From Talinum fruticosum (Eukaryota; Streptophyta; Magnoliopsida; Caryophyllales; Talinaceae): DNA of 64,000 bases. Shown here piece by piece: positions 57,460-64,000 of this stretch. Under the pieces are notes generated by a model. That model searched no databases and was not told the DNA's origin. It saw only the letters and a list, made by a program, of their open reading frames with translations. The DNA lies in contig JAITYX010000053.1 of assembly GCA_021018815.1 (NCBI GenBank), forward strand, positions 930,001-994,000. Direction: 5' to 3'. The position numbers and the translations under genes were made by a program. The stretch's first letter is position 1. Each line of letters starts with the position of its first letter.

Positions 57460-60400
57460 TTATGCAATTAACATGCCAATTTCATTCATAATAAAGCAAA
57501 ATTGATCTTCACTCGGAGGTTTAGTGAAAATATCAGCTAATTGAAATTTTGTAGGAATAAATTTAAGTTTAATATCACCTTTCTCATAATGCTCTCTCAA
57601 AAAATGATACCGACCTCAATGTGTTTCGGTTTTGAGTGCTGAATTGGATTCTTAGTGATGCTGATTGCACTTTGATTGGGATAGATGTGAACGACAATCC
57701 TAGATCCTTCAATTATTGCTTGATCTAGAAAATATAAGCACAACAAGCTCCAGCTGCAATGTACTCATCCTCGGCAGTTGATAGAGCAATTGAGTTTTTC
57801 TTCTATGAATGCCACGAGAGGAGTGGTTGACCCATAAATTGGCATGCTCCTAATGTGATTTTTCTATCAACTTTGTATCCAACATAGTTAGCATCCGAGT
57901 ATCCAGTGAGGGTCGGATCTCGAGTCTTTTGAATACCGGAGACCAAGTGTCCGAGTCCCCGTAAGATATCTAAAAATTCTCTTCACCATAGTGAGATGTG
58001 ATTCCTTAGGATTAGCTTGAAATCTTGCACAAAGACAAACACTAAACATGATATCAAGCCTACTAGATGTGTGATAAAGTAGAGACCCAACCATACCTCT
58101 CGTAGACTTTCCGATCTATAGCTTTACCTTTCTTATCCGAGTCCAGTTTTGTACTCGCTACTCATAGGTGTTGCTGCATGCTTCACATCTTGTAGCTTGT
58201 ACTTCTTCAATAACTCCTTAGTGTACTTTGATTGATGAAAAAATATGCCATCCTTTTCGAGCTTGATTCGTAATCCAAGGAAAAAATTGAGTTCTCCTAT
58301 TATGTTCATTTGGAACTCTTATCTCATTAACTCAGAAAACTCTGGGCATAGAGTTTCATTAGTAGCTCCAAATATAATGTCATCAACATATAGATCTAAA
58401 TGATAAGAAGCTCATTCCCTTGGTTTTCGTAAAAGATTTTTGTCAATAAGACCTGTTTTGAAGTCATTTACAACCAAGAAACTTCTTAGTCTTTCATACC
58501 AAGTTCGGGAGCTTGTTTCGGACCATAGAAAACCTATTGCAATTTGAACACATGATTTGGAAATTGAGAGTTTTCAAATCCAGGGGTTGCTCAAGATAAA
58601 CTTCTTCTTGAATGTAACCATTAAGAAATGCACACTTAACATCCATTTGATAAAGTTTGATATTCATGCTAGATGCAAATGCTATGAGAATTCCGATTGC
58701 CTCAATCCTAGCAACATGTGCAAAGGTTTTCCCATAATCAATTCCCTCTTCTTGGTTATATCCGTGAGTAACTAATCTGGCCTTATTTCTAACTACCAAC
58801 CCTCCCTCATCCAGTTTGTTCTTAAAAACCCATTTGGTTCCTATTACTTGGTGGTTAGAAGGTTGTTTGGTCGAGCCAAGACTTGGTTTTTCCAAATTGG
58901 GTTAATTCTTTTTGCATGGCCTCTACCCATTCAGGTTGAAGTAAGGCTTGTAGTGCATTTTTAGGTTCAATTAATGAAATGAATGCTGAGAATGCATATA
59001 GATTTTACAAAGAAGAATAAGTTCTTACCCCACTTGTTGATATCGAAAGTATATTCTCGGGTGGGTGACTAGATCCATATTTGAAAGCTATACCGTCCTA
59101 TGATTAACTAAGTTTATTGGTTAAATGGTCCGATCTTCAGCTAGTTTAGTTTCTTGAATAGCTTCAGCATTCCGAGCTAGCCCTTGAGCTTGCTTATTCT
59201 GAGTCACCTCATTCCGAGTTGTCTCAATTCTTTTGTTTTGGTTCATTATGAGCTCAACTTAAGCTATATCATCTTCATCTCTCTTGACCTTAAGATCGGA
59301 GAAAGTGGATTCACTTGTCTTGCCATGGTCAATCTCATCAAACACAACGTGGATACTTTCTTCCACTTTGTTAATTCTCTTGTTAAAATTTCTGGAAACT
59401 TTACTATGAGATGAGTAACCCGAAATATACCTTCATCCGACCTTGCATCAAAGTTAGTAAGATGTTCCTTACCATTGTTATGCACATAACATTTACATCT
59501 CGAATGGTTTGAAGTATGAGATATTGGACTTCTTTCCCTTGTACAACTCATAAGGTGTCTTCTTCAGAATGGGTTTGATGAGGCATCCGTTGAGTGTACA
59601 ATTTGTCTGTGTTGATTGCCTTAGCCCGGAAATAGTAAGGTAGATCATTCTCGGTCATCATTGTCCTTCCTATTTTTTCAAGAGTTACGTTCTTTCTCTC
59701 CACCACTCCATTCTCGTTGAGCAGTTCTTGGTGTTGAGAAGTTGTGGGAGATACCATTCTTGTCACAAAGTCTGCAAATTCTAAGTAATTGAACTCCCTT
59801 CCGTGGTCGAGTCACTTTGAATTTTTCCGATCCGAGTCACGAGTCCACCTGAATTTTCCTGTAGATCTTAGTTAACTCTTTAAAGGCTTCATTCTTGTCT
59901 TTTAGAAAACACACCCAGGTAAATCATGAATAATCATCAACAATAACCACCACATATGATTTACCTCCTAAGCTTTTCAGAGGAATTTCACCACACAAAT
60001 GCATATGAATCAATTCAAGCACTTTGGATGTGGACACAGTTTTGAGTAGTTTGAAAGATGATCTTACTTGATTTCCTTTTGTGCAGGCCTCACAGATTTT
60101 ATCTTTCTTAAATGCACATTTAGATAAACCCCTAACTAATCCATGAGATGCAAGCTTGTTGATGGTATGCATGCTGATATGACCTAATCTATGATGCCAT
60201 GTCCACAAATCATCATTCAAAGATGCTTTTAAGCATGATTAATTTTGACTAGAATATGAGAGAGGAATGGTATAGGTGTTACCTGATCTCGGACACTGAG
60301 AGCTTTGTCTCTTTGGTGTCCGCATCGAAATGAAGCAGTTGGTCCGAGTGAATCATACCTCTTGACCTTTGTTATATAACCGAGATATGCTCGGAAGGTT

Positions 60401-60620
60401 GTACTTGAGCCCTTTGACAAGGTAGACTAGACTGACTAAGTTATCTCATTGACCAATCTTGCCAATTCTAACTATCTTACCTTTGCTATTGTCTCCAAAT
60501 GTCACTTTTCCTTTTTCATATCTTGTAACTCGGAGAAGAGTCTTGAGTCTCCGGACATAAGGCGTAAACATCTACTGTCTAAGTACTAATGACCCTTTCA
60601 TTTCTAAGGTACCTGCAAAA
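57460..60620 (-). pseudogene. Copia pol (protease, integrase, RT, RNase H), copy 2
   Basis: Minus-strand order: protease 'YLDSRC' (about 60555-60580; Asp kept, Gly of DSGC changed to Arg); pre-integrase zinc site 'LWTWHHRLGHIS' and 'ICEACTKGN' (59924-60220, all four ligands present); integrase start 'LIHMHLCGEIPLKSLGGKSY'; 'ENGVVERKNVTLEKIGRTMM' (59548-59766); RT N-terminus '[14 protein letters not shown]' and '[20 protein letters not shown]' (58494-58895); a YVDD region with a 2-base insertion (about 58385); 'MVGSLLYHTSSRLDIMF' (57888-58094); C-terminus 'QLADIFTKP' and stop at 57460. The RNase H DNQSA block is damaged (deletion near 57680). Multiple stops make it dead. Confidence 0.85.
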
Positions 60621-61009
60621 CAAAAACAAACTAACCCTTCTCACTTCCTCATACAAACCCAAGTAATAGTCTTTACTGTGGTTATTTTATGAGGAAGAGC
60701 ACTTCTAGATTTTAATAATTTTGGCCTTGGTCCGATTCTAAGTCTTCCTTCTACAAACCCGAGTCTCGTGTCTCTTTTCTTTGAAAACCTTTTCTTTTGT
60801 AAACCGGTTGAGAAGGCTTTTCCATGAAAGCTGGTCCGGGCTTAGTTCCTTTTCTTTGTGAATGAATAGGACCATGCTCAGCCTTCCCGAACTTAACGAG
60901 TTCGGAATTAGTTTTGAAAAGATTTGAATAAGAATTAGATTTATCTTCGACATTATAACCAAGACCTTCTTTTCTAAATAAGACACGAGTAAGAGTCAAG
61001 TAAAAGATC

Positions 61010-62428
61010 AAGGTTTTTCTAACCTTAAGTGAGTTTTAAAATCAACTCCTAAGACTCATTGAGCTTCTTTTTCAGTTGCCCATCTCTGTTCTAAGGCACT
61101 CGGACTCATTCTCATTATCTTGAGTACTAGTCTCAAGTACTTTCGGATTTTGTCTCGGGTTTTCTAATTCCTTTTTCAAAGTGATGCTCTCAGTATTAAG
61201 AGACTTTAGTTGCTCTTTGAAATTAGAAAAGTCAGAATTGGACTTTTCTTCCAAGGTCAAGATATATCTAGCAAGATCATGTTTGAAAAACTTAAAGAAA
61301 TAGTTAATTACCTCATGAGGATTTGTTTCCTTAGCATATGAGTCGTCACTGTCTCGACTCGGATCCAGCTTTTGAGTCCGTCGGTGCCATTAGACACTTT
61401 GAGTCATCGGAATCATCATCTTCGGAGGAGTCATCATTGCCCCATGTAGCCACCATAGCCTTTTTCTTCTTTGTGTCCTTTCTCTTTGGACGAGTCTTTG
61501 ACTATGTGCTCATTGCTTGCCATACTCAAAACAGCCGAGTTCTTCGTTAAAGACAAATTGGAAGAGGATGAGTATTTATGTTTCTTGTCTTTCTTGTAGA
61601 ACTCCTGCTTTCGCCTCTTTTACCACTTTTTGTAATTTATCATCTTTTTGAAGCCTTGGGCAATGAGAGCCATAGGATCTTCTTCGAATATGAGGAGCTC
61701 GAGACTTTTTCGTCTATGTTCACAGCCTTAACCGCAATGTTCCTTTTGGTGCTAACCTCAGCTTTCTTTTCTTCTAGGTGTACCTCATGAGTGGAGTAGC
61801 TTTCCAATAAGCTCATTTGGTTTGAGCTTGGAAAGATCTTGAGCTTCTTCAATTGTTGTCACCTTGGGAACCCATCTTTTCTTTTGGTAGACTTCTTAGA
61901 ATTTTTCCGACAACTTCTTCATGAGAGATCTTTCTACCCAGAGATTTGAGATTGGTGACAATCTCGGTGAAACGAATGTACATTTGAGTGATGTTCTCTT
62001 CGGGCTCCATTTTGAACAGCTCGTACTAGTGAAGAAACTAGTTTATCTTTGCCTACTTCACTTGGCTGGTTCCTTCACAGGTGTTGACCAATGTATCCCA
62101 CACCTCTTAAGTTGTGTCACATGTACACTCTTCGTTGTATTTTGCTTGAGTTGATAGCGCACATTAGAGTGTTCATGGCTTTGAAGTTTTTCTTGAATTT
62201 TTCATTCTCTTTAGTGTTGTACTCTAAATTCTCTTTAGGTACAACTCTTGTTCCTTCCATCTTCATCGAGTGTAGTTTCCATGCTTGATGATGTTCCGGA
62301 CATCCTCATCACAGTCATGGATGAAGGATCCATTATCCTCTTCCGAGTGTACAAAGTTTGAAACTTTGAACTAGGGTGGTGCTGGTGAAAGATCTTCCTT
62401 CATCGAACTCTCCATTATTCCGAGCCAT
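61010..62428 (-). pseudogene. Copia gag, copy 2
   Basis: Starts MARNNGEFDEGRS at 62428, parallel to copy 3. The capsid region is in fragments (62.3-61.7 kb). The zinc knuckle (about 61495-61545) is degenerate: F-E-Y-G replaces F-E-C-G and the last Cys has become Ser. The acidic or coiled tail is 'LEEKSNSDFSNFKEQLKSLN' (61072-61260). Confidence 0.78.
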
Positions 62429-62471
62429 ATGATCTTTAGACCTTTGGATTGTGAGATCCTCTTGAAATGCT

Positions 62472-62485
62472 AGGCTTTGATGCCA
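62472..62485 (-). other. Primer-binding site, copia copy 2
   Basis: Minus-strand TGGCATCAAAGCCT, two bases from the LTR edge at 62488. It resembles the initiator-Met type (TGGTATCA-AGCC). Confidence 0.75.
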
Positions 62486-62487
62486 AT

Positions 62488-63921
62488 TGAAGGTTTGATC
62501 TAGGAGAGGATAAGTCACCCTAGAAGTGAGGTGAATAGGGTGATGGAAGATTTTTAAGAAATCACAAACAGTTACGCACGTAAGAGACTTAGAAAATAAT
62601 TCTGAATTTAGAATGAACTCAAAAGCAAGACAAACACAAAAATACATGGAAACCCTCGTGGGGCGAGAAAACCATGGATAGTGCTAATCCAAGCACCAAG
62701 TCAAACCCACTATTTTGAATCCATAAAATACAAGGACTGACTCTTTACTGAGAATAGCTCCCTTATATAATTTAATTACAAGTTTTCCTAGGGCTAGAAA
62801 TTCCCTTGTTTACTTCCTAACTGAGATACACTTTACAGCTAGAAACAACTGACTTGAGTTAGCCCTTACAGGCCGGTCAAGGGACTTAGAATAAAGTAGA
62901 AAGAGTAGAAGTGATTACAAGAGTTTCTCTTTATAACTCGGAAAGTAAGAATTACATAATTAGAGTTGTAAGCTGAAGATTGAGTAAGTATGCACTAAGT
63001 AAGTGTTAAGCAATGTGTTTAACAATCTTCAAGTCTTGTAGAGTGGCTTTTATTTATACACAACAGGGCGGACTAGCCGTTGAGACTTGTTCTCGATCGG
63101 TGAGCTTCAATAGCCATTGTAACGACTAGTGTAAATCACTCAAAAAGGATTCGTTGTGATATGAACGTTGTGTGGAGGTCCTTGGCTTGAAAAGTGGTCC
63201 ATCCCTCTGGTTGTGATTGAATTCCGAGGTGGAAACAACCGTTGGACTCGAAGTTGAAGTTTATTACATTTGGAAACAAACAACCTTGACACGGTATCCG
63301 AGCAATGTCTAAAAATGGTTGTTCTCTATCTACCGGTGTTTAACGCCTAAAAACCGGTTGCTTTTGCTTTTCAAAAATAGATTAAACTACTTTAATCAAA
63401 CTGCAAAAGCAAATCAAAGTGGTACTCAAAGTATAAAAATACTTTGGTCCAAGATTAGGCAAAGATAATAATTAATTCAAAGTAATTAAGCTCTTAATTA
63501 TCTGCAGCCTAAAAGAATGGAATTTTTCGAGTCTAATATTCATTAGGTTCAAATTCCATCTTGAGTCAATCCTTTAAATGATCAAGTTAATAAGAATAAA
63601 GAATCAGAATACATAAACTTAATCAAGTAAATAATTTGATTTAATATGTTGACTTAGAAAATAGAATTAACGTTGTAATTCATTTTCGGTTTGAACACCA
63701 AGTCGGTACTCGGAATATAAACTGTTTGTAAAATTATTTACTCATGCCATTATTCCGAGTTATTTTTGAGTGAATAAAAAGCCCGGTTAAGAGTGATATC
63801 CTTGATAAATGGTTTCTAAGTGGGTTGGAAAATAATCAAAACTTAGATATGAGTTTTTAAAAGCTTAGAATGACTTGGAATCAAAACTATAGAGAGATAG
63901 AGAGTTATACCCGAGTGTTCA
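62488..63921 (-). repeat. 5' LTR of copia copy 2 (1,434 bp)
   Basis: The + strand runs TGAAGGTTTGATCTAGG to CCGAGTGTTCA. Terminal hairpin at about 62515-62543 with a changed loop. Followed by ATTTT, the partner of ATTTC at 42829. Confidence 0.87.
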
Positions 63922-64000
63922 ATTTTCACAATTTAAATGAAATTAACCAAATCAAGTAATTTAACAACGAATCCATTCAAGCTTTAATTTCCATTAATTA
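63922..64000. other. Flank of copia copy 2, continuation of the 40.0-42.8 kb segment
   Basis: AT-rich DNA of the same texture as 42.6-42.8 kb, starting with the right target duplication. Nothing else is seen before the window ends. Confidence 0.5.

Larger units (their letters stand above)
42834..63921 (-). mobile_element. SIRE-like copia copy 2 (outer element), host of copy 3
   Basis: The 3' LTR is 42834-44146 and the 5' LTR 62488-63921. The flanks ATTTC (42829-42833) and ATTTT (63922-63926) form a 4/5 target duplication. Minus-strand order: 5' LTR, primer-binding site (62472-62485), gag (from 62428), protease, integrase, RT, RNase H (stop at 57460), internal TATA (57056), the copy 3 insertion (46167-57009), aORF (46041-44476), PPT and 3' LTR. 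Without copy 3 and the duplicated pentamer it is about 10.24 kb. All coding parts carry stops or shifts. The two LTRs differ in length (1,313 and 1,434 bp), so this copy is older than copy 3. Confidence 0.88.

Overview
This window looks like a gene-poor, transposon-dense stretch of a dicot nuclear genome: AT-rich DNA, one intron-containing plant gene, and many nested plant retrotransposons and DNA transposons. I cannot name the species. The only gene that appears intact is a nine-exon shugoshin (SGO) gene at 8.18-10.62 kb on the + strand. Its exons join into one open frame of 304 codons plus stop.

Layout, left to right. 1-3.8 kb is AT-rich DNA with microsatellites and a 485-bp PIF/Harbinger-type MITE. 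3.80-6.85 kb is a non-autonomous Helitron with a 3' hairpin and CTAG end. 7.7-10.7 kb is SGO with its upstream region. 11.43-15.61 kb is a second Helitron of the same family, carrying a 296-bp tandem duplication and a 1,573-bp solo copia LTR. 15.76-16.12 kb is a broken RNase H-like fragment. 16.58-25.22 kb is a Ty3/gypsy-type element on the minus strand with gag only. It is interrupted by an oppositely oriented copia LTR, and its 5' LTR is truncated.

25.4-64 kb is mostly one Ty1/copia family of the SIRE/Maximus type, all copies on the minus strand. Copy 1 (25.37-37.89 kb) is 5'-truncated, and its 3' LTR is split by a 6.66-kb hAT transposon with an 8-bp target duplication. Copy 2 (42.83-63.92 kb) is the outer element. 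Copy 3 (46.17-57.01 kb) is a young 10.8-kb element nested inside copy 2. A plant-mobile-domain-like remnant on the + strand (38.0-40.0 kb) and unassigned AT-rich DNA (40.0-42.8 kb) separate copies 1 and 2.

The most interesting system is an extra reading frame of about 1.6 kb in all three copia copies. It lies between RNase H and the 3' LTR, where SIRE-type elements may carry an env-like ORF. It has a conserved start (M-x-K-x-G), a globular middle resembling the plant-transposon-associated domain, a C-terminal coiled coil, and no obvious membrane segment. In each copy a TATA box like that of the LTR lies 170-253 bp upstream of its ATG, suggesting a separate subgenomic transcript. Copy 3 inserted exactly between this TATA box and ATG in copy 2.

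All the transposon proteins are interrupted by frameshifts or stops. Many of the breaks in copia copy 3 sit at CGAG/TCGG motifs, which could be real decay or an assembly artefact.
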